Below the pieces are notes generated by a model that saw nothing but the letters and a program-made list of their open reading frames with translations, did not search any database and was not told the origin of the DNA. From positions 1 through 27,429 of the forward strand of contig JBKEDH010000003.1 in the NCBI GenBank assembly GCA_047975295.1: DNA of 27,429 bases, in the 5' to 3' direction. Shown here piece by piece: positions 14,450 through 23,310 of the stretch. Source of the DNA: JBKEDH01 sp047975295 (GTDB lineage Bacteria > Bacteroidota > Bacteroidia > Flavobacteriales > Flavobacteriaceae). Each line of letters opens with the position of its first letter. The stretch's first letter is position 1. The position numbers and the translations under genes are program-made.

Positions 14450-17017
14450 TTAATTATCAATATTAATAATTTTCACATCGCTTGTTTTTCCATCTTTACT
14501 TACCGTAACGGCTTTTATCACCTTAATGGTATCTGTTTTTATAGGTAATTTATATAGCTTGGAATTTTTATTTGGCGTACTGCCATTAGTGGTGTAATAA
14601 ACCGTCCCATAATTGTCTAAACTGAATAGTTTTACTGTTTTTTCTTTGTTGTTTATTTCAAAACCGGGTGCTACCAAAGTAGGGAACAGGTGTGCATAAT
14701 TGGCATTTGCCGGTTTGTTGTAGAATTTATTTAGAAAAATATCGACAGCCTTGTTAAAATTGAGTTGCGAAGCTTCCCTATCGTTCCAGACAACCTTTAT
14801 ATGTTTGGCCTGTTTTGGCAATATAATAACTTTTGAAACCTTAACCGATTTACCATCAACATAAATGGCTTTTACATTTAAGAACCAAGGAATATGGAAA
14901 TATACGTTATCGACTTTATCGTTGTTCCAATTGAAATTAAAATCGACATTAAAGGCTTTCTTTTCACTTTTAAGCGAATAGGATATATTACCAAAATAAG
15001 TTGGTGCTTGGTTTACCTTAATATTTTTTCCTTCTTGAATCCACTCGGGCGAAATAGCCGATAGTAAATGGATATCGTTGCCCTCTTCACGCACCAACAT
15101 ATTGCGCAACAATTCGATATAACGGGCAGACATCCATCCATGTGGTTGCCTGTTATGCTCCGAATCGCGATTTACCCAAGGTGTTGCCCGCCACTCGAAA
15201 CCGGCATGTGTACTTGTAGTGTGTGCCAATACGGCATATAAATCTTCAACAACTTCCTTTTGGTTGCCCATTACTAAATTACCGTTGGTAACATAAAAGG
15301 TTTCGTAATGGTGAATACCCCGAAATGGTAGCTCTTTATTATTTAAAATAGAATCTTTTGCTACATAGGCATTACAACCACTATATGTGGCAACACCTTC
15401 CATATAGTTGTAAGTACGTACGGTTTTTAGGGTAGTTGCAACTGCAGGATTGGTTTTGTCGATGGCCTCGAACGGATAAAGTCCCGCCGAAGCATTAGCC
15501 CAATCGTAACCGTCTTCGACCTTATCCATTCCGGGCGGAATATAACCGCCAGATTTATCGGTTAGGGTTTTAAGCTCTTTTTTAAAGTTTTCGGAGTAAT
15601 CGTTGTACAGTTTTGTCCATTCTTCAACCTTTTTGGTATCTTCCATGGCATTTGCCATATAAACTGCGTAGCGAAGACCCAAAATAACCCAAAAACTGTG
15701 TCCTGTGTAATGTCCGTCAATATGTTCGTTGTCATAAGGCCATGTTTTGGGCCACAGACCTCTATCGTCCAAAGCTACTTGGTTTTTAAAATCGAGAATA
15801 TGGTTGTCCAGTAATTTGTAAGCCCTTTTAAGTAAATCCGTGTCTTTATTCTGCCTATAATATGACCCCAGAGCCCAAAGTACCTGCCCCCAATAATCGT
15901 GGCAAAATTTATTATAAATACCTGTACGCTGCCTAAAATGGATATCGTTGCCTTCAATATCTTTTATAAAATAGGGCTCGATAACCACTCTGCTTTCCTT
16001 ATGGAGTCCCAACATATCGTAAACACGGGCAAAATAGGCATTGTCCCTCACATAAAAATAATCGTATTGAAATTCGTTACATTTTTGGATAAATCCTTCG
16101 CCATCTTCCAAAATATCCCGTGCCGTAAGCAAATAGGCATACGATGCTTTGTAAGCATCCATAACCTTTTTTTCGGGGAACGAAAACACATTTAAAGCCT
16201 CCATTTCGGTATTCCAAAAGGCTATGATTTTTCCTTTTACGGTGTTGTAACGGTTGGTTTTAATGGTTTCTATTACTGTATTGTGCTTTGTAGTAGTTGG
16301 TACATACGGCATTTTAAAGATAAACTCATGGCTTTCGTTTGGTTTTAAACTTATGGCTGTACCTTGGATATTATCGCCTTGAGCAGAAAAACCGGTAGGG
16401 TATTGAACTACAAAATGATTGCTTAAACGAGCCATGCCGCTATTGTAATCATACAATTGTAAATTTGCTTTATAATCCTCGTAATCCATATATTTATTTT
16501 GGTACCAAGGCGTGCAATACATGTTATGTTTGATAAATGTTTTGTTTTTGGGAGCATTTAAAAGCTGTTTTATTCTGAAACCCAATTTGGCCGTTTTTTG
16601 CTGATTGGAATTATTGGTAACCGTCCATTTAACATAAGTAACAAGATTGTTTTGGGGGTTCATATTCAAGGGAGCAGAAAATGCTTCTAAAGCATAATTG
16701 ATTCCGTTATCGTTAAAGTTGAATTCTATAATGGGAAGGTAACCGCTTTTTAACAGTACCACGCGTTCTTTAACCAATTGCAGATTGTTACCATACAAAA
16801 ACTCAACTGCCATAAACGACGATGAAAATGTACCACCATTGGTAACGGACATAGCCTCTGGAGCATCCTTAAAACCCAATTGCTCTACGGCATTGGCCAT
16901 ATAACTGAACTCTGATTTTTTTTCTTCTTCTATGGAAGTAAATGTTTGCGAAAATGTTATACCTGTTATAAAGCAGCACAACATTACCTGTGTTAGTTTA
17001 TTTCTTATTTGGTTCAT
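14450..17017 (-). CDS. Secreted glycosidase with (alpha/alpha)6 GH15-like core and C-terminal CHB_HEX_C-like domain; family unassigned
   Basis: This 855-residue protein has a signal peptide (about 1-24, ending TFSQ), an N-terminal beta-sandwich (about 30-265), a helical region (about 280-660) and a C-terminal beta domain (about 775-850) whose VYYTTNGSTPNKNSKLY resembles the chitobiase/hexosaminidase C-terminal (CHB_HEX_C) fold. In the helical part, DYFYVRDNAYFARVYDMLG (319-337; Arg324-Asp325) recalls the RD substrate motif of clan GH-L enzymes such as GH15. GHYTGHSFW (435-443), GFEWRATPW (606-614) and HGWMSARYIELLRNML (626-641) are typical of six-hairpin glycosidases. Candidate catalytic acids are Asp435, Glu432 and Glu608. 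I do not recognise an exact CAZy family. It sits in the PUL and ends one base before a sulfatase start, so it likely cleaves the backbone or a side-chain bond of the same glycan. Confidence 0.7.
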   Translation of the reverse strand: MNQIRNKLTQVMLCCFITGITFSQTFTSIEEEKKSEFSYMANAVEQLGFKDAPEAMSVTNGGTFSSSFMAVEFLYGNNLQLVKERVVLLKSGYLPIIEFNFNDNGINYALEAFSAPLNMNPQNNLVTYVKWTVTNNSNQQKTAKLGFRIKQLLNAPKNKTFIKHNMYCTPWYQNKYMDYEDYKANLQLYDYNSGMARLSNHFVVQYPTGFSAQGDNIQGTAISLKPNESHEFIFKMPYVPTTTKHNTVIETIKTNRYNTVKGKIIAFWNTEMEALNVFSFPEKKVMDAYKASYAYLLTARDILEDGEGFIQKCNEFQYDYFYVRDNAYFARVYDMLGLHKESRVVIEPYFIKDIEGNDIHFRQRTGIYNKFCHDYWGQVLWALGSYYRQNKDTDLLKRAYKLLDNHILDFKNQVALDDRGLWPKTWPYDNEHIDGHYTGHSFWVILGLRYAVYMANAMEDTKKVEEWTKLYNDYSENFKKELKTLTDKSGGYIPPGMDKVEDGYDWANASAGLYPFEAIDKTNPAVATTLKTVRTYNYMEGVATYSGCNAYVAKDSILNNKELPFRGIHHYETFYVTNGNLVMGNQKEVVEDLYAVLAHTTSTHAGFEWRATPWVNRDSEHNRQPHGWMSARYIELLRNMLVREEGNDIHLLSAISPEWIQEGKNIKVNQAPTYFGNISYSLKSEKKAFNVDFNFNWNNDKVDNVYFHIPWFLNVKAIYVDGKSVKVSKVIILPKQAKHIKVVWNDREASQLNFNKAVDIFLNKFYNKPANANYAHLFPTLVAPGFEINNKEKTVKLFSLDNYGTVYYTTNGSTPNKNSKLYKLPIKTDTIKVIKAVTVSKDGKTSDVKIINIDN

Positions 17018-17099
17018 ATTTCTTATTTCTAAATTAGTAAACCTACATTTTATACCTTTAACTTCACTTACAATGAAGATGAATATACTCAGTTTAAAA

Positions 17100-17125
17100 C
17101 CTGATAGGTTTTGAAACCTACCAGG
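17100..17125 (-). terminator. Hairpin between the GH43-like gene and the GH15-like gene
   Basis: The 12-bp arms cctgataggttt and aaacctaccagg pair with a single G-U mismatch around a two-base centre, and on the minus strand the second arm is followed by TTTT. It resembles the AACCTGATAGGTT palindromes that, as I recall, are frequent in flavobacterial spacers. It may act as a partial terminator or as an mRNA 3'-end stabiliser inside the PUL. Confidence 0.5.
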
Positions 17126-17186
17126 CTTAATAACATAACAGCTTATTTATTAGTTCTAAGGGATTTTTGTTATGTTTTCTTTTTAA

Positions 17187-18254
17187 TCAATTAAATTCTT
17201 TTAATGGAATATGGACATTAAAACTTAAATCGTTGTCCAACAGCATGGCCGCACAGAACAATACTGCAGGATTACCGTTTTTATCGAACCAAATTTGCGG
17301 ACGTTCCAAATGTTTTAACTTAGTGGTCGTACCATCGACCCAATTGATTTCGGGGTACGATACCAAAGGATTTTTCGCCAAGTCCCAATTAACACCATCG
17401 GCCGATTGAAAAAGCACCAAACCTCTATCTTCTTTTAAATAGTCGCCATATTGGTCGTCGGCAATAGCGTAGTATTTACCGTTTTGGTACCACATATAAG
17501 GGTCTTCGGCAGTAGCTTCGGTTAAAACGGCATTTTCGTTTATGGTAAACGGACCTTCCGGAGTTGGTGCCGTTGCCAAACATTGAATGGCCGTAAAATG
17601 ATCTGTTTTTTCAGAACCTTCCGGCCGTGATTTAAAAATCATTAAATAGCTGCCATCGGGCTTTTGGCAAACACTGGGGTTTACCATGTAGCCGTGAGCC
17701 GCTTTTCCTTCTTGGTAATCTATTAACGGAGCATCACTTACTTTCCAAGGACCTTCGGGCGAGGCGGCTACAGCAACACCAATGCGCTGTCCGTAAGTAA
17801 TATTTTTCCGTGTCGGTGTTAAACCGTAATCTTTTACATGATGGGATATAAAATATAAATAATACTTGTTGTTAAACCTTTTTATATGTGGGTTATGGGC
17901 TGCTTCTTCATTCCAAAAGCCTTTACCAAAACCTGTTAAAATAGTTTTCTTATAGGTGTAAGGTCCCAATGGCGAAGTGGCCGTTGCATAAGCAATTTCG
18001 GAGTCCGGCAGCCAACCTTTAAAGGCTTTTTCTTTTGGCCATCGCGAATAATATAGGTGATAAATACCATTGGCTTCGACCATGGATGCACCCCATACGT
18101 AATAATCGTCGTGCCCCAAAACACTATATTTTTTAGTTTTTTGGATTAATGCATTAAAATTTAATTCTTTATCGGATTTAGGCGGTTTGTTGGATGTATT
18201 TTTACAACTTACAAACAATACGATTAAAAATGAGGCATAAAATTTAAAAATCAT
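17187..18254 (-). CDS. Lipoprotein GH43-like five-bladed beta-propeller glycosidase
   Basis: The N-terminus ends in a lipobox (LFVSC, Cys17), pointing to an envelope-anchored enzyme. The rest of the 355 residues shows the blade pattern of the GH43/GH32/GH62/GH68/GH117 superfamily: GHDDYYVWGASMVEANGIYH (47-66), AAHNPHIKRFNNKYYLYF (118-135), MVNPSVCQKPDGSYLMIFKS (190-209) and ATAEDPYMWYQNGKYYAIA (247-265), closing with ERPQIWFDKNGNP. Likely active-site acids are Asp49 or Asp50, Asp251 and Glu317, by analogy with the usual Asp/Asp/Glu triad. This group is annotated as GH43-like without a firm activity, so the sugar removed is unknown. It follows susD by 123 bp that contain a hairpin. Confidence 0.75.
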   Translation of the reverse strand: MIFKFYASFLIVLFVSCKNTSNKPPKSDKELNFNALIQKTKKYSVLGHDDYYVWGASMVEANGIYHLYYSRWPKEKAFKGWLPDSEIAYATATSPLGPYTYKKTILTGFGKGFWNEEAAHNPHIKRFNNKYYLYFISHHVKDYGLTPTRKNITYGQRIGVAVAASPEGPWKVSDAPLIDYQEGKAAHGYMVNPSVCQKPDGSYLMIFKSRPEGSEKTDHFTAIQCLATAPTPEGPFTINENAVLTEATAEDPYMWYQNGKYYAIADDQYGDYLKEDRGLVLFQSADGVNWDLAKNPLVSYPEINWVDGTTTKLKHLERPQIWFDKNGNPAVLFCAAMLLDNDLSFNVHIPLKEFN

Positions 18255-18319
18255 GGTAATTTACTTACAGGATACTATTTAAACATTATTTATACGGAAA
18301 TAATCTGTTACATGTTTAA

Positions 18320-18351
18320 CGGCATGCCAACCTTAAAAGATTGGCTTACCG
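18320..18351 (-). other. Hairpin in the susD to GH43-like spacer
   Basis: Arms cggcatgccaa (18320-18330) and ttggcttaccg (18341-18351) pair at nine of eleven positions around a ten-base loop. No T run follows on the minus strand, so it is not a standard terminator. It stands 27 bp after the susD stop and about 65 bp before the next gene. A role as an mRNA processing or stabilising element that sets higher susCD than enzyme levels is plausible but inferred. Confidence 0.45.
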
Positions 18352-18377
18352 CTAAAACTTGAATCAACCTTAACAAA

Positions 18378-19922
18378 TTAATATCCCTGATTTTGATTTT
18401 CTACATTAATATTGGGGTTATTTCTAATTTCCGAACCCGGAATAGGCATTAACTCGTATTTCGAGAAATACCCAACTGCCCAATTATGGTGAGGTCTTGC
18501 CGAATTCCATTTAGGATTGGCTGCAACGTCTTCTTTTATAAATTTATAGTACGAATCGCCATTTGGTTTTTTCATACGGGTTAAATCGAACCAACGCTGA
18601 AATTCACCAAAAAACTCGATACCTCTTTCGTTGGAAATAGCGTCTCTAAATTCATCTTTATCGGTTATACCCGACAATAATGTTGCGTTCGATCGGCTAC
18701 GTACCTCGTTAAAAGCATTATAGGCAATTGTTGTAGGCCCGTTCAATTCGTTTTCAACTTCGGCCTTCATCAATAAAATATCGGCGTAACGTAAAATATA
18801 CAGGTTATTGCCAAAATTCCTGTCGTCGCTATTGCCCGGATCTTGATACTTTCTACATCCCGGCCCAAAGGTAGCAACATTAGCATGCTCCGGATACCTT
18901 CTTACCGTAGCATTCGGGTTATTTATATTGGGATACGATGTTAAGAATATTTCGTTACGGGTATCGGTAACATAATCGCCGGTGGTATAACGGTCGTAAC
19001 TGGCATGTTGCACTATCATTTGTCCTCTGGTCTTTAAGTTAACATAAAGAGGGGCGATATTGTTGGGAAGGAAAAAATCGGCCATCATACTTCCCTTTGC
19101 CGAAAAATCGATTTCTTGATCATCGTTTGCAAACTGAATGGCAAAAATTTCTTCCGAATTATTTATGTTTTCATTGTTAATATTGAAAACATCGCTGTAA
19201 TTGGGCAATAAGGAATAGGTACTTATATTAAAAAAATCGTCCAATACACTATCGGCTTCAATCCATTCTTCCTGAGACATGTGTACTTTTGCCAATAATC
19301 CCAATGCGGCACCCTCTGTTGGATAACCATAATCGGTTTCTACTGTTGGCAAGTTGTTTGCTGCAAACATTAAATCTTCTTCTATAAAAGTATAAACCTC
19401 GGCTTTGGGCGAACGTGCCGGATACAAGTTTTCATCGTTAACATCGTATTCTCTAACTAAAGGAATATCGCCCCATAACCTTACGGCATTGTATAAATTT
19501 AAAGCTCTAACAAATCTTACTCTTGCCAATAACAGTTGTCTTTCTTCGTCGGTTATTCTATCTGTTCCTTCTAATGCAGAAACAGCAAAATTGGCTTTAC
19601 CGTGTAACACGAATACTTGAGCCCATAAATTTTCAATATATTCATTATTGGAATTTAAAGAGCCATTGTAAAACGGTGTTGCAAAAGTAGCTACGTGGTG
19701 GTAACTATCATCACCCGGATATCCTGCAACAAGCAAAAAGCCTTGTTTATAGTAATATCGGGCCGTTAATGCTGAATACACCCCGATAACCGCTTGGTTT
19801 GCTTCGGTATAATTGTTTAAAAATGAATCAACAGTTAATTCCGAAAAGGATTCTTCTTCCAAAAGATTGCTACAGGAGGAAAGCACACCAAATATTGCTA
19901 ATATGGAAAGTATTTTTTTCAT
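18378..19922 (-). CDS. susD: SusD/RagB-family surface glycan-binding lipoprotein
   Basis: A lipobox (GVLSSC, Cys17) anchors the 514-residue protein at the outer membrane. The SusD fold is indicated by the N-terminal ELTVDSFLNNYTEANQAVIGVYSAL, the helical TPR-like LLLARVRFVRALNLYNAVRLWGDIPLV, and the C-terminal signature NLYILRYADILLMKAEVENEL with NEVRSRSNA and ERGIEFFGEFQRWFDLTRMK. SusD-type proteins close like a lid over the SusC channel and bind the oligosaccharide. The gene lies 14 bp after susC on the same strand, the normal pairing. The symbol is by homology to the family; the ligand is the PUL substrate and is not known. Confidence 0.96.
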   Translation of the reverse strand: MKKILSILAIFGVLSSCSNLLEEESFSELTVDSFLNNYTEANQAVIGVYSALTARYYYKQGFLLVAGYPGDDSYHHVATFATPFYNGSLNSNNEYIENLWAQVFVLHGKANFAVSALEGTDRITDEERQLLLARVRFVRALNLYNAVRLWGDIPLVREYDVNDENLYPARSPKAEVYTFIEEDLMFAANNLPTVETDYGYPTEGAALGLLAKVHMSQEEWIEADSVLDDFFNISTYSLLPNYSDVFNINNENINNSEEIFAIQFANDDQEIDFSAKGSMMADFFLPNNIAPLYVNLKTRGQMIVQHASYDRYTTGDYVTDTRNEIFLTSYPNINNPNATVRRYPEHANVATFGPGCRKYQDPGNSDDRNFGNNLYILRYADILLMKAEVENELNGPTTIAYNAFNEVRSRSNATLLSGITDKDEFRDAISNERGIEFFGEFQRWFDLTRMKKPNGDSYYKFIKEDVAANPKWNSARPHHNWAVGYFSKYELMPIPGSEIRNNPNINVENQNQGY

Positions 19923-19936
19923 TTTCTTGTAATTTT

Positions 19937-22900
19937 TTATTTTAATGTTATGTTAAGCCCCAACTTAATGGTTCTAGGCAAAGGATAGGATCCTAAATCG
20001 ACACCTGGTGATAACGCCGAACTAAGACCCCGTATTTCGGGGTCGTACCCCGAATAACTACTAATAACAAATAAATTTGAGGCCGATATATAAGGCTTAA
20101 TAAACTGAATTCCTTTTATGTTTTTTGGTCGCCAAGTATAGGCTATGGAAATATTTTGTAGTCTTAAAAACGAACCGTCTTCTATATAACGATCTAAATA
20201 TTCCTGATCTATACGTTGAAGTGTTGGTTTTGGGTAAGTGGCATTGGTACTGCCTTCTACCCATCGGTTATTATAGGCATTAGTGGTTTGGTTATAACGG
20301 CCTTCCCAAATATTCATGCCTTCCCAAACGGCATTATTTAAGTTCATAACATCGTTGCCCAACATACCGTTTATTACAAAACCAATAGAAAAGCCCTTAT
20401 AATCAAACGAAGAAGTAATACCATATATTAAATCTGGTTCGGGGTTTCCTATAACGACTTTATCCTGTTCGTTTATTACACCATCTTGTGCATAAGTTAC
20501 CGTTCCATCGGCAGCAACTGTTTCGGTAGCCTGATCGACATAAACAAAAGTACCGGGTACCGGTGCCGAACCATCTTTTGTTGGTGCATCGATAACATCG
20601 GCTTCGGTTTGGTAAATACCATTGGTTTTATAACCATAAAAAAGCCCTACTGTTCTACCTAAATACGATATATTTGGTGAACCTGCCAAACCAGAAATTT
20701 CCGTTCCTATCATCGACTCTTCTCCATCAAGCCCTTTTACTTTCGAGCGGTTTTGAGACAATGAAATGCCAACATTCCATTTTGCGTTTTCATTCTTGAT
20801 AATATCACCATTAATTGAAAATTCCCAACCTTTATTCTCTATTTCACCTGCATTTACAGTTGTTTCAGAAAACCCACTGGATATAGGAAATACTTTATCT
20901 AAAAGTAAGTCTTCGGTGTTTTTCTGATATACATCGGCCGTTAGGTACAAACGGTTATTAAATAATCCTAAATCTACACCTATATTGGCCTGATAGGTGG
21001 TTTCCCATTTTAAATTGTTATTGTAAATATAAGTTGAAGAACTTACACCCGGTATAAATGAGCTGTTTATCGGGTAACGTGCGCCACTATTTAATCTTGG
21101 AACGGTTGATAGTACATCTATAGCTTGGTTACCACTGGCACCATAGCTTAAACGCAATTTAAGCTCAGATATATTCGCTGCATTTTGCATAAACTGTTCG
21201 TTATTGATTTTCCAAGCAAATGCTGCCGAAGGGAAAAAGGCCCATTTATTACCTTTTGCAAAGCGTGAAGAACCATCGTAACGGCCAGTAAAGGTTAATA
21301 AATATCTATCGTCAAAAGCATAATTGATACGTCCAAAAGCTGAGGCCAAGCCCCATTCGGTATGGCTGGACACCGGTACTTCGTTAGTATCTGCCCCAAC
21401 AAAGCTTTCGTAACCTAAAGCCGATATTTCAAAACCGGAAGCATCCGTTCTAAAGTATTTTCTTATCCATTTATGTGCAGATCCACCAATAACACCGGAT
21501 AGTTTATGTACATCGTTAAATGTTTTATCGAAAGATAATGTATTTTCGTTAACATAATCGAAATTGCTTATTTCTGTCCTTGCTATGGCAACACCCGGAT
21601 CTTCAGGCCCTCTCGATTGTCCTCTGGATGTAAGATTTCCCCAAAATGTATTACGCAAGCCATTGGAATAATTAAATCCAAAATTGGTTTTAAATTTAAG
21701 CCATTTTGTTAACTCTATGGTAGCATATAAGTTAGCTTGAGCAAAGTTGGTACGCAGCTCGTCGGTAGTATCCTCTATTTGGATAATAGGATTAAATTCG
21801 GCTTGTTCGCCATCTAATATAATATCATCAAGACTTATGTTATTGTATTCGTCCAGCCAATCATTATCAAAAGCCTTAAATTGTACAGCCTGCATAATCG
21901 GGGAGTAAAATCCATTTGTGCCTCTGTTGGAATATGGCACTATATTGCTCATGGTATTACTAAAATAACTATCTAAACCAATATTTAGAAAATCGTTGGC
22001 CTTGGCTTCAACATTCGAACGGAGCGAAATACGCCGTTGATCGGATTTTATTACAGTACCCTCGGCATCGTTATAATTTCCAGAAAAGGAATATTTAATA
22101 CCTTCTTTACCTCCCCGTACAGAAAGGCTAATATCCTGCCCTAAAGCAAAGCGGTACATTTCGTCCTGCCAGTTTATATTTTTATCGTAAATATTATATG
22201 TTGAAGGGTCTCCCAATGTACCATAAATAGGGTCATTTCCACTATTTATAGCTGCTTCATCGTACAGCTGCGCCCATTGTTTGGAATCTAACACATCTAT
22301 TTTTTTCGTTAAAGCCGAAAAAGAAGAAGACATGTTAAGTTGAATAGTAGCTTTGCCCACTTTACCCTTTTTGGTTGTTATAATAATAACACCATTGGCT
22401 CCTCTGGCACCGTAAATAGCAGTTGCCGAAGCATCTTTTAAAACACTAATCGATTCGATATCGTTAGGGTTAATCATAGATAGTGGGCTCGGTGCGGGAG
22501 CATCTTGGCTACCACCACTATAAAATGACGATGCCGAGTTCATTTCAAAACCATCGACAACATACAAAGGTCTGTTGGAACTGTTTAGCGAATTACCGCC
22601 CCGTACCGTTACACTTACATCACTTCCCGGAGCACCACCCATAGTTGTAACCTGTACACCCGGCGTTGCACCTTGTAGCAATTGTTCGGGCGAGGATACA
22701 ATACGTTGCTCGACATCTTCGGTTTTTATTTTTGCTACGGCACCTGTTAAATCAGATTTTTTCATTTCACCATAACCAATCAGTACCACTTCATCCAGAC
22801 CAATTTGGTCCGACTTCATTATAATATCAATTTGCGAACGTCCATTAACCGAAATTGTTTGGCTTTCCATGCCCACATACGAAAATTGTATTTTTGAGTT

Positions 22901-23098
22901 TGTCGAGGCTACCGTTATGGCATAAATACCATCAAAATCCGTTGCTACACCATTGGTTGTTCCGTTTTCCACAACACTAACACCGGGTAGAGGCAGACCG
23001 CTTTCGTCAGTTACCTTTCCAGAAATTTTTTGCTGTGCATAAAGCTGAAAAGAGAAAAAACAAAAGCTTAGCAGCAATGTTAATAGTTTGTTTTTCAT
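19937..23098 (-). CDS. susC: SusC/RagA-family TonB-dependent outer membrane transporter
   Basis: The 1053-residue protein has a signal peptide (1-21, ending LYAQ), then a carboxypeptidase-D-like beta domain (about 23-105: KISGKVTDESGLPLPGVSV, GVATDFDGIYAITV), a plug domain (about 115-240: VVLIGYGEMKKSDLTGAV, RPLYVVDGFEM, VLKDASATAIYGARGANGVI) and a 22-strand barrel to the end, closing in YPLPRTIKLGLNITLK. It imports oligosaccharides across the outer membrane using TonB energy, with SusD as lid. No extra N-terminal STN signalling domain is present, so regulation through an anti-sigma factor is unlikely. It is the first gene of the PUL. Three hexamer repeats and a possible promoter lie 49-95 bp upstream. 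Confidence 0.97.
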   Translation of the reverse strand: MKNKLLTLLLSFCFFSFQLYAQQKISGKVTDESGLPLPGVSVVENGTTNGVATDFDGIYAITVASTNSKIQFSYVGMESQTISVNGRSQIDIIMKSDQIGLDEVVLIGYGEMKKSDLTGAVAKIKTEDVEQRIVSSPEQLLQGATPGVQVTTMGGAPGSDVSVTVRGGNSLNSSNRPLYVVDGFEMNSASSFYSGGSQDAPAPSPLSMINPNDIESISVLKDASATAIYGARGANGVIIITTKKGKVGKATIQLNMSSSFSALTKKIDVLDSKQWAQLYDEAAINSGNDPIYGTLGDPSTYNIYDKNINWQDEMYRFALGQDISLSVRGGKEGIKYSFSGNYNDAEGTVIKSDQRRISLRSNVEAKANDFLNIGLDSYFSNTMSNIVPYSNRGTNGFYSPIMQAVQFKAFDNDWLDEYNNISLDDIILDGEQAEFNPIIQIEDTTDELRTNFAQANLYATIELTKWLKFKTNFGFNYSNGLRNTFWGNLTSRGQSRGPEDPGVAIARTEISNFDYVNENTLSFDKTFNDVHKLSGVIGGSAHKWIRKYFRTDASGFEISALGYESFVGADTNEVPVSSHTEWGLASAFGRINYAFDDRYLLTFTGRYDGSSRFAKGNKWAFFPSAAFAWKINNEQFMQNAANISELKLRLSYGASGNQAIDVLSTVPRLNSGARYPINSSFIPGVSSSTYIYNNNLKWETTYQANIGVDLGLFNNRLYLTADVYQKNTEDLLLDKVFPISSGFSETTVNAGEIENKGWEFSINGDIIKNENAKWNVGISLSQNRSKVKGLDGEESMIGTEISGLAGSPNISYLGRTVGLFYGYKTNGIYQTEADVIDAPTKDGSAPVPGTFVYVDQATETVAADGTVTYAQDGVINEQDKVVIGNPEPDLIYGITSSFDYKGFSIGFVINGMLGNDVMNLNNAVWEGMNIWEGRYNQTTNAYNNRWVEGSTNATYPKPTLQRIDQEYLDRYIEDGSFLRLQNISIAYTWRPKNIKGIQFIKPYISASNLFVISSYSGYDPEIRGLSSALSPGVDLGSYPLPRTIKLGLNITLK

Positions 23099-23146
23099 AG
23101 TTAATTTAATTTGATAAATTTTGATTTAGTTGTTTTTAAATTTTTA

Positions 23147-23193
23147 CAATTATACAAACCATAGGAGTAGAAAAAGGGGTAACAAAAGGAGTA
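23147..23193 (-). promoter_or_regulatory. susC upstream region: three GGRGTA hexamers at 12-bp spacing with candidate -7 boxes
   Basis: On the plus strand GGAGTA (23164-23169), GGGGTA (23176-23181) and GGAGTA (23188-23193) are spaced exactly 12 bp start to start. Candidate -7 boxes on the minus strand are TATAATTG (23154-23147) and TATGGTTTG (23163-23155, one base too long for TAnnTTTG, with a TTTTG 19 bp upstream). Hexamers in such phase beside a promoter suggest an activator binding site for the PUL. Confidence 0.45.
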
Positions 23194-23231
23194 CTTTTAA
23201 CTTTGTTTTAAGATTTTTTTAATAGATGATT

Positions 23232-23310
23232 TGAGTTGAAAGTGAAAAGTTAAAAATGAAAAAATTGAACCAGTAGCCAAGAATCAAGAATTTTAACTTT
23301 TAGACTTTAG
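23232..23310 (-). repeat. Degenerate intergenic repeat, copy B (inverted relative to A and C)
   Basis: On the minus strand it reads ctaaagtctaaaagttaaaa, then cttgattcttggctactggttc and a run of ttttcac-like units, similar to copies A (11113-11170) and C (11238-11301). It occupies the spacer between ksgA and susC. The rest of this 300-bp spacer (23099-23398) holds the susC upstream elements and a 26-codon frame. Confidence 0.4.

Noticed and set aside
16932..17114. A 60-codon plus-strand frame opposite the start of the GH15-like gene
   Set aside because: It is antisense to a signal peptide and runs through the hairpin at 17100-17125. No protein family is visible.
9473..23098. A SusR/HTCS, ECF sigma or anti-sigma regulator within the PUL
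   Set aside because: All large frames in the block are accounted for as transporter, binding protein or enzyme. SusC has no STN domain, so any regulator must lie outside the window.
23164..23193. Hexamer repeats considered as a CRISPR remnant
   Set aside because: Repeat units are only 6 bp with 6-bp gaps. There are no spacers of CRISPR size and no cas genes.
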